The notes: generated by a model not told the origin, from the letters alone. A DNA stretch of 64,000 nucleotides from Malachius bipustulatus (GCA_910589415.1 OU342638.1:2480001-2544000), one strand, 5' to 3'; shown: positions 1-12,300, counted from the stretch's first letter. Numbers and translations are program-made.

Positions 1-297
1 CATATTTAAGTTAGGCCCACATACCTAATAATATTTATACCTAATCAATCATTTTAAAATAGTTTAATTAACAGAAAGGTAGGTAAAAAGTTTTAATAAT
101 ATAAATATTAATTTATTATGTCTATTTATGATATTAGTGTTAAAAGTGAAGTTTTATTTGTGAGTGGAAATGTTTGTGAAATGAGCGAAGCGAATTTTAC
201 AAATTTCACGAACATGATAAAATCACTTTTAAGACGAATATCATACAATGGTTTTTGTAAAACCGCTCTATTTTGATAATAAAATTGATGAATTTAG
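1..297. repeat. AT-rich flank; block shared with 49.2-49.4 kb
   Basis: AT-rich, without a credible gene. Bases about 118-323 match bases about 49207-49383 closely, including the words TTAAAAGTGAAGTTTTATT and CAATGGTTTTTGTAAAAC. It is therefore a dispersed repeat, not unique upstream sequence. At the second site the block sits directly beside CACTTTTAACAC-type words, which suggests that both copies are the subterminal part of one transposon family and that the gene at 298-1623 belongs to it. Confidence 0.6.
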
Positions 298-1623
298 AAT
301 GACACTCAACTTCAAATTACTCAAATTAAACTAGAGGGAGAAAAACGCGGTGGTCGTACTCAAGCTGCCGCCGAGAAAGATAAAATTTTCAAAGAAAGTA
401 TTGTTAAACACATTAACAGATTTCCACGTATAGAATCTCATTACTGCCGTGCAAATACTACAAGAGAATACTTAAACTCCGATTTGTCAATAACTAGAAT
501 GTACCAAATGTATATTGATGATTTAGAACCCAATGCAAGTAAGCCATGTTTTTCACTATACAGATTGATTTTTAGAAGCATGAATATATCATTCCATATG
601 CCAAAAAAGGATATGTGTGGCTTATGTCGAATTCAGAATGATGGCACTGAAGAAGAAAAACTAAAAATTAAAGACCCTTACGAAAAACACATTTTAGAAA
701 AAACCGCAGTACGAAATATAAAAAAAAAATGTAAGGCTGAGGCTCAGAACAACTCAACGATTTTTAGTGGATGCTTTGATCTACAGCAAGTTATTAATCT
801 GCCTATTTGCAGTGATGGTTCAGTGTTCTACAAAAGAAGATTAAGCGTTTTCAATTTGACGGTTTATAATCTAGCCAGTAGAGATTATTTTTGTTTTACC
901 TGGCATGAAGGAGCAAGTGGTCGCGGTGCTTCTGAAATTGCAACTGCTGTATTTGAAGTTCTAAAAAATTGCGACCAAGAAAATAAAGTTAAATCTGCCA
1001 ACCTGTTCGATGATGGCTGCGGAGGGCAAAATAAAAACTCTATAATGGCCGCTGCTCTTTTTTACGTAGTGTTAAATAGTAAAAATTTGAAAGAGGTATC
1101 TCTTCGCTTCTTCTCTCCTAATCATGGCCAAAACGAAGGAGACTCGGCGCATAGTGCCATAGCTCATGCACGTAAGAAAGCTGGTGACTTGTTTACACCA
1201 AGCCAACTAGTGCCTGTATTTCGCCTAGCCAGGCAAAAAAAGCCTTACTTAGTTAAAATTCTAAATTTTGACGATTTTTATGATTTTAAAAAATTTAGCG
1301 AGGATTACAGATTTAAAACAATCAAAACCGACGATGACGGCATTAATTTTAAATGGACCGACATCTTTGAGTTTTTAGTAAAAAAAGATCGTCCAAATAA
1401 TTTATTTTTTAAAACGAGTCATTTAGACAATCAGTATCGATCCATAACCTTAAAACGAAAAACCGGAGGTACTATAACTCTTTCAAAGTTAAACAAAGAA
1501 CCCAAGCCAATATCTTGGCTAAAATACAACGACCTGATGGCACTATGCACGGGTATCAAACCTGTCATTAGATATCCTGAAGATGTTTTGTTTTATCGTT
1601 CTTTGCCACACACATCTGAGTAA
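298..1623 (+). CDS. DUF7869-type transposon-related protein (partial or 5'-incomplete)
   Basis: An open frame runs from a stop at 295-297 to TAA at 1621-1623. The first ATG is at 499, but the residues before it (SHYCR, TREYL, LSITRMYQMY) look like the conserved N-terminal part of insect DUF7869 proteins, so the true start is upstream, lost, or in another exon. Counting from 484, the protein has a CGLC pair (45-48), a CFDLQQV block with D99, a DDGCGGQNKN block with D176/D177, and SPNHGQNEGD with D220 and H223. The spacing of acidic residues is like an RNase-H-fold (DDE-type) nuclease, but that is inference. The family is commonly multicopy in insect genomes and is probably transposon-derived. 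The frame has no internal stop, so this copy may be recent. Function in this genome is unknown. Confidence 0.75.
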   Translation, partial: NDTQLQITQIKLEGEKRGGRTQAAAEKDKIFKESIVKHINRFPRIESHYCRANTTREYLNSDLSITRMYQMYIDDLEPNASKPCFSLYRLIFRSMNISFHMPKKDMCGLCRIQNDGTEEEKLKIKDPYEKHILEKTAVRNIKKKCKAEAQNNSTIFSGCFDLQQVINLPICSDGSVFYKRRLSVFNLTVYNLASRDYFCFTWHEGASGRGASEIATAVFEVLKNCDQENKVKSANLFDDGCGGQNKNSIMAAALFYVVLNSKNLKEVSLRFFSPNHGQNEGDSAHSAIAHARKKAGDLFTPSQLVPVFRLARQKKPYLVKILNFDDFYDFKKFSEDYRFKTIKTDDDGINFKWTDIFEFLVKKDRPNNLFFKTSHLDNQYRSITLKRKTGGTITLSKLNKEPKPISWLKYNDLMALCTGIKPVIRYPEDVLFYRSLPHTSE

Positions 1624-2049
1624 CGTATTATTAATTAGCAGTAGAGTTGTGTTTTATTTTTTTGTTCAACCTGGATTATAGTAATTACCTGGGTGTAGAA
1701 TTTTGTTTAATTTTTTCCTGCTGTCGTTTAAGTTTGAAATAATGCATTATAATGTTGTTTCTAAATAAAAATACGTGTTTAAGAAAATCTGATTTTTTTT
1801 AAACAGAAATATAATAGTTGATTTAGTTTTAACAAAGAGGCATATCTGCTTTGTCAAACAGCCAAACATTTGTTTTTGTTATTACGAACGGGCCTATCTT
1901 CTTAATAATTTATTTACAGAAAAAGTCCAATATTTTCTTTCAAAAAAGATTATGTCCCAATGTTCTAAGTATACTTTTGTGCTATATATAAAAAAACAGG
2001 TTCTGATAATGAATTATATCTCGTGCTACAGACAAAATGAACAGTAGAG
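1624..2049. other. AT-rich spacer, no gene seen
   Basis: Probably the 3' flank of the preceding transposon gene; AATAAA words occur near 1764. An isolated ACCTGGGT near 1688 recalls the ends of the large elements further on but lacks the rest of that end motif. No coding potential. Confidence 0.5.
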
Positions 2050-3113
2050 TTTTCTTTAAAACGTTCTCCTGAAAAGTTGTTCTTCTAGATTTGTATCTAC
2101 ATTGATATATTTCTTAATGATGTCTTCGTTAACTATCTTTATGATTTGTTGTGAGTGACTGCTTATGTTCAGTCTGGGAAGGCTTGGTCTGGTGTTAGGG
2201 TTTGATCCTCTCCACTTAATTATATTTGTTTCTATTTCGTTTATAATTTCTTGTGGTGGTATAGTTGTTGGTATTGATCTTGGTATTGAGTTTTCATTTA
2301 GCGCGATTGGTGTATTTTGTTGATTTTCTGTTACATTAGTGGTTGCATGGTGTTGCTTGCGGAATTGGGTCTTCATTTAGTATAGCTGGTGTATCCTGTT
2401 GAGCTTTTGTCCCATTAGGGTTTCTATCCTGTGATAATGAGCTTGTATTTGGTTGTGATGGATTTAATTCCCTAGCTATTTTTTCTTTGATGTCTTGTAG
2501 CTGAATTGGTGAAAGTATGTTCTTTTTTATAATCATATTTTTCTGATCAATCAGTCTTTGCTCTGTCACTTTTTGCCTTAAATGTGGGTATGTGTCGGTG
2601 AACAGTCTATGAAGTTGGTGTCTATATCCAGTTGCTATTGTTTCTAATTCTGTTGCTTTGTAGTAACAACGCATGACAGCTATATTCATATCGGTTGTCC
2701 ATGCCATGCGTTTTCGAGGTAGACCAGCCTTGGTGGTTGCCGGTTGTCCCGGCAAAACACTTCCGGTGGTTTGTGGATCTGTTTGCAGAATTTGGGTTTC
2801 CGGGCGGTTTTCGGCTGTATTACTTTCGGGTTTCCCGGTAGGTGCCCGCCTGCTCAGCAACCTACCACTGGTGGTTCGCATACTGTCACGTCCAGCACCA
2901 GCTCCAGACGTGCCCTGGCGCTCCCCAGGCAGCGACTCATTTCCGAGGCTTCCTTTTCTTTTTCTCTCCATTTCTGAAGGTATTCTGTAACCCTAGACAG
3001 GAGCCCTTACAAGGTGCTTTCATCCGGGCCAGATGAACCTTGGTTTTTTAACGAGGTTGTTACTTCTCCCCCTCCTCCTTTTTCACACGGGCTTGGGACC
3101 GTCGATGGTAGAG
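2050..3113 (-). mobile_element. Dong/R4-like LINE, 5' part only
   Basis: Two overlapping minus-strand frames (2336-2971 and 2056-2376) encode the N-terminal region of a restriction-like-endonuclease LINE. A proline/serine/arginine-rich leader is followed by RKRMAWTTDMN, then TEQRLIDQKNMIIKK and IKEKIAREL, which resembles the N-terminal module of Dong/R4-type proteins. A frameshift joins the two frames at about 2340-2376. The coding sequence stops near 2053, so the reverse transcriptase is missing. The 5' end lies directly on an (ATT)n tract at 3114-3143; Dong elements are known to use TAA repeats as targets. Loss of the 3' part is unusual for a LINE and implies a later deletion or rearrangement. 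Confidence 0.6.
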
Positions 3114-3143
3114 TTATTTATTATATTATTATTATTATTATTC
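3114..3143. repeat. (ATT)n microsatellite at LINE junction
   Basis: A short ATT run lies exactly between the 5' end of the Dong-like fragment and the 3' end of the I-like LINE. Read on the minus strand it is the (TAA)n tail expected at the 3' end of I-type LINEs, and it may have served as the target of the Dong-like element. Confidence 0.8.
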
Positions 3144-3204
3144 TTCTAGGGTAGGTTCAAAGCCCTTGTACTGAAGCTTGCGCTTATTGTACCCCTTTGG
3201 ATAA

Positions 3205-4538
3205 TTAGCTCATCAGTCCCGTCTCCCGAAAGTATTTCAGAACGAGTCCAATGGGTGCTTGTTCTATTTCTTTTGGTTCCGCCATTTCGGTCCCAAATAT
3301 TAGAAGTCTAGTTCCCTCTAGTGCCGGGCACTCACAGATCAGGTGGTATGGGGTTTCCTCCCCCTCCCAGCATCTCCTGCAATCTGGGTTATTTTTCACC
3401 CCTATTATTGAGAGGTGTTTCATTAGTGGGCAGTGTCCTGTTAGAAGTCCAATTGCCCATCTCAGTTGGTGTTTACTCAGCTTTTTCAATTCATTATAGT
3501 TTTATTTTCTGATAGTTCTCTGATAAATATCTTCGAATGTCTCAGTCCATCTACTTCATTCCAATGGGAGATATGTTTTTTCTTCAGGAGGTCTTTTATT
3601 TCCCTTCTGACTTCGCTGTAGGCTATGCAGCAAGTTGGTTCTGGCCCAATTAAGAGTAGTTTGGATCCCTTTTTTGCAAGAAGATCCGCTTTTTTGTTAC
3701 CTTTATTGTTCTGGCGTCTTTTTGTCCACCTCAGGTTTATTTTGTTGTTTTTCTCTGCCAGCTTTGCTAGAGATTTAATACAGCTCTTCACTGTATTTGA
3801 TTGTATCGTCACTGAGTCCAGTGCTCTTAGAGCTGCCTGGCTGTCAGTAACGATTTCGATGTTCATATTTTCGTGGATTGCTAAAATTTCTGTCTGTAGC
3901 ACTGTTGCTAGTCCGCCTAGGTTTATACTAAATGTATTTCCCTCGCCTCTCCCAGCAACTCCTGCTCCAGCGCTAATCTTTGTCTTGGATCCATCCGTGT
4001 ACCAGGTGCATTGGTTGTTTTTTGTTTTGATTTCATATTCTTTTGTTCCCTTTGCTGGTATTTCTACCTGATAAGGTTTACAAAAGTTTATGCTCTTACT
4101 CGTTCTATCTGGTCGCATGTTTAAAATGTGATTAGTTTCCAGATGTCTGAATATTTCTGTTTTGTATCCTTTCGTTATATTGAAGGTCCCATGCAGTATT
4201 GTTTTAACTCTGTATGCTGCCGCTAGTGCCTCCATCTCAACCACCAAGTGGAGTGGCGGGAGCCCTAGGAGAATCTCCATGGCCGCTGTTGGTGTTGTTC
4301 TCATCGCTCCTGTTATTGTCAGTAACACGAGGCTCTGTAACTTATTTAGCTTAGTAATGTGCTCCTTTTTTTTTTTGATTTATGCCACCATAATAAGGAG
4401 CCATATGTAATCGTGGGTACTATCACCTTAGTGTACATCCAGTGTGCCATTTGTGGTTTCAGTCCCCACGTTCTACCTATCATTCCTCTACTGGCCCATA
4501 AGGCTCTGGTTGCCTTTTTGGTTGTTCTTTCTATGTGT
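3205..4538 (-). pseudogene. LINE ORF2 3' part: RT thumb, RNase H, Cys-rich tail
   Basis: The main frame (4328-3486) starts after a homopolymer frameshift near 4369-4379. It contains GAMRTTPTAAMEILLGLPPL followed by RNase H with all four acidic residues visible: YTDGS (D112), LQTEIL (E147), VTDSQAAL (D162) and KKADLLAKK (D215). RNase H removes the RNA strand during retrotransposition. A further frame (3489-3205) supplies CRRC...H...CECPAL, the C-terminal zinc-like tail common in this group. The upstream part (4538-4380) reads in frame through WMYTKVIVPTITYGSLLWW and continues the RT segment beyond the LTR insertion. Confidence 0.85.
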
Positions 4539-7500
4539 TGTAGTGTAAACTACCTTTAAAAATTGAGATCCTGCGTCATGCGCAGTAAAATTCTGTAATG
4601 TGGCCCCCTTAAATTGAATGACTGAAAAAGAAGAACCTCTTTGACGTTTGAAAATGTCAACTTGTCTGTCATGAATGACTGTTTGGATCCCCGCTCTAAT
4701 GTTTGATTTGAATTTGAGGTTTTCCCGCCCTGAATTCTTGAATGTTTGAATTTAAAGATTAACCCGCCCCGATTTCAAATAAATCGCCACATTATTTTAC
4801 TTACGTTTTGTGATTCGTCGTTTACCTTGGCCCGTGACATTATATTGGCTCGTGTTCGTCTAGTTTTTCACCTCGTTTGGACCATTCGTTGTGTTCGTAG
4901 TAACCTCTTACCTTGTTTTTGGTTCTTTTATACACAGACATGAAGCAAAAGGTGGGAGATTTGAGATTAGTGAAACAAATGCATTTTAAAAACACCTACT
5001 TTATTCTAAGAGAAACCTAACAGTGCCTATACGCTCGCTGGGACTCCCGAGTAAAAAGAGCGTGGCCAAGAAAAATCTCGATCAGCATCCCGAAATGAAA
5101 AGAATCAACGGTGGCCTGAAAAGTGTAGATCAATCGTCTCGACAACCGTCACCAAACTAATTGAACCCTCATTCATGACTCATTTGCGCGAATCATTTAA
5201 AAACAGAAGGCATTATCACGGAAATCTAGGTCTTCAAGATAACCATGAGAATGGGTTTTGTTAGATAGACACTGTAACGAGGTCCGATGGTTAGGAAGCA
5301 ACCCGCCTATAGTTGGGAGGACCCCTGGGGCAAGGTCCGATGGCTAGGATGCAACTTGCTGGCTGTTTAATTGGTCCCCTCGTGGCAAGGACGAAAATGT
5401 TAGTTAGATTCACATAAGGCCGATACATTCTAGTTCAACAGTTCGGTAAACAATTAGCAATCAGAATGATCCACCCTTTTGAATTGAGTTTGACGAAGAA
5501 CGAGAAATGACCTTGACGTTGATTGGTTTCACAGAAAAATGAGAGAACCTGACTTTACAATTACATAGATCAATTTGAAATCAAGATAAAACAATAATCA
5601 ATTGAACAGTTTCGTTGAATAAATATGTTCATGAAATATAAATAAATAATCAAAAGAGTATAAGTTAATAAACAGCAATTAAATCAAAAAGGTTCAGTAG
5701 ACAATTTAAATAAGACATCAATTAAATAAGCGATCAAATAAATGGTTAAATAAACGGCATGAAAAATAAGAATCAAGAACGAACATGTGACCAGAGACAA
5801 ATAGCATGACAAAACATAATAAGTAGGTACATGGTTATAAAATGTGGAACGGCAGTAATTGATGGTGAAAACATATACGATAAAAATGAGGTGCGTCGAC
5901 CTAATATTATTCTGGAGATACATAAAATGGTTGGTTGATAAATGGTTCAGTTTTGATACGTTCTCAGAAAATTATCATAAATTAAAATGTGGAAGAATTA
6001 AATAAACATTTTGGACACACACAGGTTAATAAATGCAGGCATGAATTGGACAAAACAAATAAATAGAGCAGTCATGTGGATCGCAAAATAATGATAAATA
6101 TAAAAGGTGTGCCCTATAGCACATGTTTTGAATCATACAATAATATAAAATATGAGAAAGAAATCCTTTATAGTTTGTTAATCCATTTCTAATAAAAATC
6201 ATGCACGTGTGAGAAATGTGATTAAATAAGATCGTTAAAAAATAACCCTTCGTAGGTACCTATCTACCTACAGGGATGGAAGTTAAATTATTCAATAAAC
6301 TTTACTTTAAACCAATTTAGAATTAACCCTTATTTTACAAATTATCCCTTAATCAAAACTCATTATTTAGAAGAGGTGAAATGAATTAATTTAAACAAAA
6401 TCAGCTGAATGAACTGTAGGTAAAAATAAAGCATGGCATTTAAAACGTGATGAGGTTCAACCCTTTTGACTACAATAATTTAGAAATAAATAAAGATCGG
6501 AAATAATAATAATCAATAATCGAAGCAAGCATTCTCACAAATGAAATAAAGTCACATGAGGTTTTATGTACAAATTAGTTCAATCAAAATAAATAAATTG
6601 TTTAAATAATTTCATGAATAAAATAATGAGAAAAGAAATGGTAACGAGTAAAAAGAAAGGTTAAATAAGTGAGCAGTGTGAATATCGTTGAAATAGAATG
6701 TGCTTCGATAAAATAATAATAACCACAATAATATTAGTCAAAAGGCATGTGCAATTTTAAGATTACAATAAATAAATAATTAGCTAAAATTCAAGTATAA
6801 GTTTCTCAAAAAGTAACAAACTGTTAGGTTAATTTGAATAATGTAAATGAGATCGAGCATGTCTCTACGGTTAGAAATTAATTCATTCGCTGAAAATATC
6901 TGATTCATAAAATGGTGGTATTGGTCACATGTTTAAACAATTTGAAATTAGACAATAAAATAAGATATTGAAACTTGCGTGTCCCCAAAAGCATTGAAAT
7001 ATAATTAACGGTTCAAGCACATGTTTAAGTACCTATATGGGGGCCCTGTTTTAAAATCCTTTAATTTAAAACGTATCAAATTTAAATAATAATAATGTAG
7101 TCAATGCATCAGGATTAAATAAATTAAATTTTGAAAGCCTAAAAGAAACGTGTCCCTGATCTTCATACAGAAATTAGTTCATGTGGTGCTGTATTAGAGA
7201 GGCCCCCTTTGTGTTATTTTGAACGTGTAAATGAACAAATTGCAACAAAGAGAAGATACAACAAATAATTTAAAACAAGATGATCTGATCTCTAGCGATA
7301 TCATAATACCTATCAGATATTAATAAATTATAAATAATCAGTTACTCACGCACATGGTTGTGTTTTCATTGTTTAAAAATATAATAATAAAGACCAGCTG
7401 ATCGTACCCTCTGAACTTCACTCTCTGACTGCTCGAATATAAGTGAACCTGATTGCCGACTTGCCGAGTGTGAACTCAATTCTCGCTAACTGATACATGT

Positions 7501-7638
7501 GGTTTAATGACATTGACAGAACTGACGTTTCTAGCTTTGAAAGCTTGACAAATAAAAAATAAAAATTGGGTGCGTTTCTCAGCTCTAAAGTTTACAATTT
7601 GAACCATGCGCAGTTGTTATATGGTTTGGGTCCTTTCA
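4539..7638. repeat. First LTR (3100 bp)
   Basis: Starts TGTAGTGTAAAC and ends GGTCCTTTCA. The outer ~400 bp is moderately GC-rich; most of the rest (5400-7400) is very A-rich with no long frame. A short internal duplication of AGGTCCGATGG occurs at about 5281 and 5335. Small frames inside (for example 4746-4943) recur identically in the second LTR only because the LTRs are the same sequence, so they are not evidence of a gene. Confidence 0.92.
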
Positions 7639-9310
7639 GACGCCCCTTGGAATTTGGATCGTGAAAAGAATTTGAAAGAGACAAATTTCACTCTAAAATT
7701 TGACAAATGACAACTGTGCATGCAGTGACATTTCCTACTCCTTTAAAATCTAGTACGACACATGTCGTGTACAATGTTTCATAAAATTACTGACCCTAGA
7801 TCGATGCACTGATTGAAACAAACGACATCCTGGCGATCGAAGAAAAATTTTGTCCCTCGGTGGCAACTGTGTAGCTCGTCAAGACAACACCGAGCTTGTA
7901 TTGCTGTCTCCAGCGCAGCCTGAGCTCGTATCGTCGACTCCAGCACGGCCAGAACTCGTATCGTCGCCTCCAGCACGGCCAGACTCGTACCGTCACCTCC
8001 AGCGCAGCCTGAGCTCGTATCATCGACTCCAGCGCAGCCAGTCCTCTTATCGTCGCCTCCAGCACGGCCAGAACTCGTACCGTCGCCTCCAGCACGGCGG
8101 GAACTCGTACCGTCGCCTCCAGCGCAGTCTGTCCTCCATTCCAGCGGGTGATCCTGAATGGTTGCAACGGGCCACGGATAGAACCATCCTTGGCTGCCAC
8201 GGCTTCCCTTTCCTGGCTTTGATTGGTTCCGCTGTCCTCTGGGTTGGTCCCCACGCCTCTTACGTCTGACTCCACTGATCCAGTCGTTTCCAAAATTCGT
8301 ATCAACCTGCGAACCAAAATATACACAGCAGTATCGACATTCAAACAAAAATAATAACAATAATAATAATAATAATAATGTGTGTGCGTGTGTCGTTTTG
8401 TTACCCCTAATTTGATTCGGTCAAGTGCGAACGACCTCTCTCCTGCTCTGAACGTCGCCCTGATTGATTTGGACAAGTGCGAATTTCTTTGCCCCTGCTT
8501 CCGATGTCTTTTGAGTGTTTCGAACGGGTGCGTTCCTACTTGGAACGGCCCCTGGTGTTTGTGTGTGCGCGCCCCTACTTGAATGACCCCCTAAGTGTCT
8601 CGTGTGTGTGTGCGAGTGTTGGTGTTCCTGTCGTGAATCACTCGGAGTATTTTGAATGTGTGCGTGGATGCCCCGTGAGTGTTTTGGGTGTGTGTGTTAT
8701 TGTGTTTCCGTTGTGAGTTGTCCCCTGGGTGTTTTCGTGTCCCCTCCGCCCCTGCTTCATGTCGCTCTGTGGGTGTTTCTGCGTGTCCCCGCCCCTGCTT
8801 CATGTGACCCTGTGAGTGTTTTTGTGTGGTCTTGTTTCGACTGTGTCTCTGCGCTCCTGACCTGAATTTACCTGTGACTTGTGCGTGGAGCACCGCGCCC
8901 CTGAACTGAATTTACCTGTGACTACCTGACCGTGTGAGACGCACCTTGCTCCTGACCTGAATCGCTGCGACTGTTTTGTCGGAAGGACTGCGTCCTTGTT
9001 TTTCTGCTTTCTTGATTTTAACGATTGCTTTGAATGTGTCTGAAGAACGGTGACACCTTGAATTGCGACTTTTGAACTGAACGCTTGTCTCGAAAATGTG
9101 TGTTTCGACGTTGAAGAAGAGAAGAAAAAAAAATACCACAGAGAAATGTTGAAGAGAGAAGAAGGAAAAAAAAAATACCAAAGAGAAAATTGTCGTCGAC
9201 GAGAGAGAAAAAAAAAAAAATCAAACAAAAAGAACAAGAAAACCATTAAAATAATCTCAAACCTCCACAATGCTTCATGTACTGTGTATCCTGGGCACAC
9301 GCGCCAAATC
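7639..9310 (-). other. Interior of the LTR element, no retroviral-type genes
   Basis: GC- and repeat-rich, unlike the LTRs. It holds a 30-bp minisatellite (7900-8135), an AAT run (8349-8378), a GT/CCCCTG-rich stretch of imperfect repeats (8380-8960) and a purine tract (9115-9240). On the minus strand a TGGCGCGTGTGCCCAG sequence begins four bases inside the LTR (9306 down to 9291), a possible primer-binding site, and AAGGGGCG lies beside the other LTR (7652-7639), a possible polypurine tract. Both suggest minus-strand transcription. I could not match the primer site to a specific tRNA. Long frames here are by-products of the repeats. Confidence 0.6.
7900..8135. repeat. 30-bp minisatellite, about 8 units
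   Basis: Degenerate units of about 30 bp of the form GAACTCGTATCGTCGCCTCC followed by AGCACGGCCA. Because 30 is divisible by three, both strands stay open and give repeated 10-residue peptides; this alone explains the long frames at 7850-8269 (+) and 7779-8476 (-). Confidence 0.85.
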
Positions 9311-12300
9311 TGTAGTGTAAACTACCTTTAAAAATTGAGATCCTGCGTCATGCGCAGTAAAATTCTGTAATGTGGCCCCCTTAAATTGAATGACTGAAAA
9401 AGAAGAACCTCTTTGACGTTTGAAAATGTCAACTTGTCTGTCATGAATGACTGTTTGGATCCCCGCTCTAATGTTTGATTTGAATTTGAGGTTTTCCCGC
9501 CCTGAATTCTTGAATGTTTGAATTTAAAGATTAACCCGCCCCGATTTCAAATAAATCGCCACATTATTTTACTTACGTTTTGTGATTCGTCGTTTACCTT
9601 GGCCCGTGACATTATATTGGCTCGTGTTCGTCTAGTTTTTCACCTCGTTTGGACCATTCGTTGTGTTCGTAGTAACCTCTTACCTTGTTTTTGGTTCTTT
9701 TATACACAGACATGAAGCAAAAGGTGGGAGATTTGAGATTAGTGAAACAAATGCATTTTAAAAACACCTACTTTATTCTAAGAGAAACCTAACAGTGCCT
9801 ATACGCTCGCTGGGACTCCCGAGTAAAAAGAGCGTGGCCAAGAAAAATCTCGATCAGCATCCCGAAATGAAAAGAATCAACGGTGGCCTGAAAAGTGTAG
9901 ATCAATCGTCTCGACAACCGTCACCAAACTAATTGAACCCTCATTCATGACTCATTTGCGCGAATCATTTAAAAACAGAAGGCATTATCACGGAAATCTA
10001 GGTCTTCAAGATAACCATGAGAATGGGTTTTGTTAGATAGACACTGTAACGAGGTCCGATGGTTAGGAAGCAACCCGCCTATAGTTGGGAGGACCCCTGG
10101 GGCAAGGTCCGATGGCTAGGATGCAACTTGCTGGCTGTTTAATTGGTCCCCTCGTGGCAAGGACGAAAATGTTAGTTAGATTCACATAAGGCCGATACAT
10201 TCTAGTTCAACAGTTCGGTAAACAATTAGCAATCAGAATGATCCACCCTTTTGAATTGAGTTTGACGAAGAACGAGAAATGACCTTGACGTTGATTGGTT
10301 TCACAGAAAAATGAGAGAACCTGACTTTACAATTACATAGATCAATTTGAAATCAAGATAAAACAATAATCAATTGAACAGTTTCGTTGAATAAATATGT
10401 TCATGAAATATAAATAAATAATCAAAAGAGTATAAGTTAATAAACAGCAATTAAATCAAAAAGGTTCAGTAGACAATTTAAATAAGACATCAATTAAATA
10501 AGCGATCAAATAAATGGTTAAATAAACGGCATGAAAAATAAGAATCAAGAACGAACATGTGACCAGAGACAAATAGCATGACAAAACATAATAAGTAGGT
10601 ACATGGTTATAAAATGTGGAACGGCGGTAATTGATGGTGAAAACATATACGATAAAAATGAGGTGCGTCGACCTAATATTATTCTGGAGATACATAAAAT
10701 GGTTGGTTGATAAATGGTTCAGTTTTGATACGTTCTCAGAAAATTATCATAAATTAAAATGTGGAAGAATTAAATAAACATTTTGGACACACACAGGTTA
10801 ATAAATGCAGGCATGAATTGGACAAAACAAATAAATAGAGCAGTCATGTGGATCGCAAAATAATGATAAATATAAAAGGTGTGCCCTATAGCACATGTTT
10901 TGAATCATACAATAATATAAAATATGAGAAAGAAATCCTTTATAGTTTGTTAATCCATTTCTAATAAAAATCATGCACGTGTGAGAAATGTGATTAAATA
11001 AGATCGTTAAAAAATAACCCTTCGTAGGTACCTATCTACCTACAGGGATGGAAGTTAAATTATTCAATAAACTTTACTTTAAACCAATTTAGAATTAACC
11101 CTTATTTTACAAATTATCCCTTAATCAAAACTCATTATTTAGAAGAGGTGAAATGAATTAATTTAAACAAAATCAGCTGAATGAACTGTAGGTAAAAATA
11201 AAGCATGGCATTTAAAACGTGATGAGGTTCAACCCTTTTGACTACAATAATTTAGAAATAAATAAAGATCGGAAATAATAATAATCAATAATCGAAGCAA
11301 GCATTCTCACAAATGAAATAAAGTCACATGAGGTTTTATGTACAAATTAGTTCAATCAAAATAAATAAATTGTTTAAATAATTTCATGAATAAAAGAATG
11401 AGAAAAGAAATGGTAACGAGTAAAAAGAAAGGTTAAATAAGTGAGCAGTGTGAATATCGTTGAAATAGAATGTGCTTCGATAAAATAATAATAACCACAA
11501 TAATATTAGTCAAAAGGCATGTGCAATTTTAAGATTACAATAAATAAATAATTAGCTAAAATTCAAGTATAAGTTTCTCAAAAAGTAACAAACTGTTAGG
11601 TTAATTTGAATAATGTAAATGAGATCGAGCATGTCTCTACGGTTAGAAATTAATTCATTCGCTGAAAATATCTGATTCATAAAATGGTGGTATTGGTCAC
11701 ATGTTTAAACAATTTGAAATTAGACAATAAAATAAGATATTGAAACTTGCGTGTCCCCAAAAGCATTGAAATATAATTAACGGTTCAAGCACATGTTTAA
11801 GTACCTATATGGGGGCCCTGCTTTAAAATCCTTTAATTTAAAACGTATCAAATTTAAATAATAATAATGTAGTCAATGCATCAGGATTAAATAAATTAAA
11901 TTTTGAAAGCCTAAAAGAAACGTGTCCCTGATCTTCATACAGAAATTAGTTCATGTGGTGCTGTATTAGAGAGGCCCCCTTTGTGTTATTTTGAACGTGT
12001 AAATGAACAAATTGCAACAAAGAGAAGATACAACAAATAATTTAAAACAAGATGATCTGATCTCTAGCGATATCATAATACCTATCAGATATTAATAAAT
12101 TATAAATAATCAGTTACTCACGCACATGGTTGTGTTTTCATTGTTTAAAAATATAATAATAAAGACCAGCTGATCGTACCCTCTGAACTTCACTCTCTGA
12201 CTGCTCGAATATAAGTGAACCTGATTGCCGACTTGCCGAGTGTGAACTCAATTCTCGCTAACTGATACATGTGGTTTAATGACATTGACAGAACTGACGT

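Noticed and set aside
2673..3036. Three plus-strand frames opposite the Dong-like fragment
   Set aside because: Antisense shadows of the Arg/Ser/Pro-rich N-terminal region.
8382..9331. Overlapping frames on both strands in the GT-rich zone
   Set aside because: Low-complexity sequence without stops by composition; peptides are repetitive and unlike any Gag.
4746..10695. Duplicate small frames at 4746/9518 and 5684/10456 as paralogous genes
   Set aside because: They are identical only because they lie in the two LTRs; no start context, domain or codon bias.
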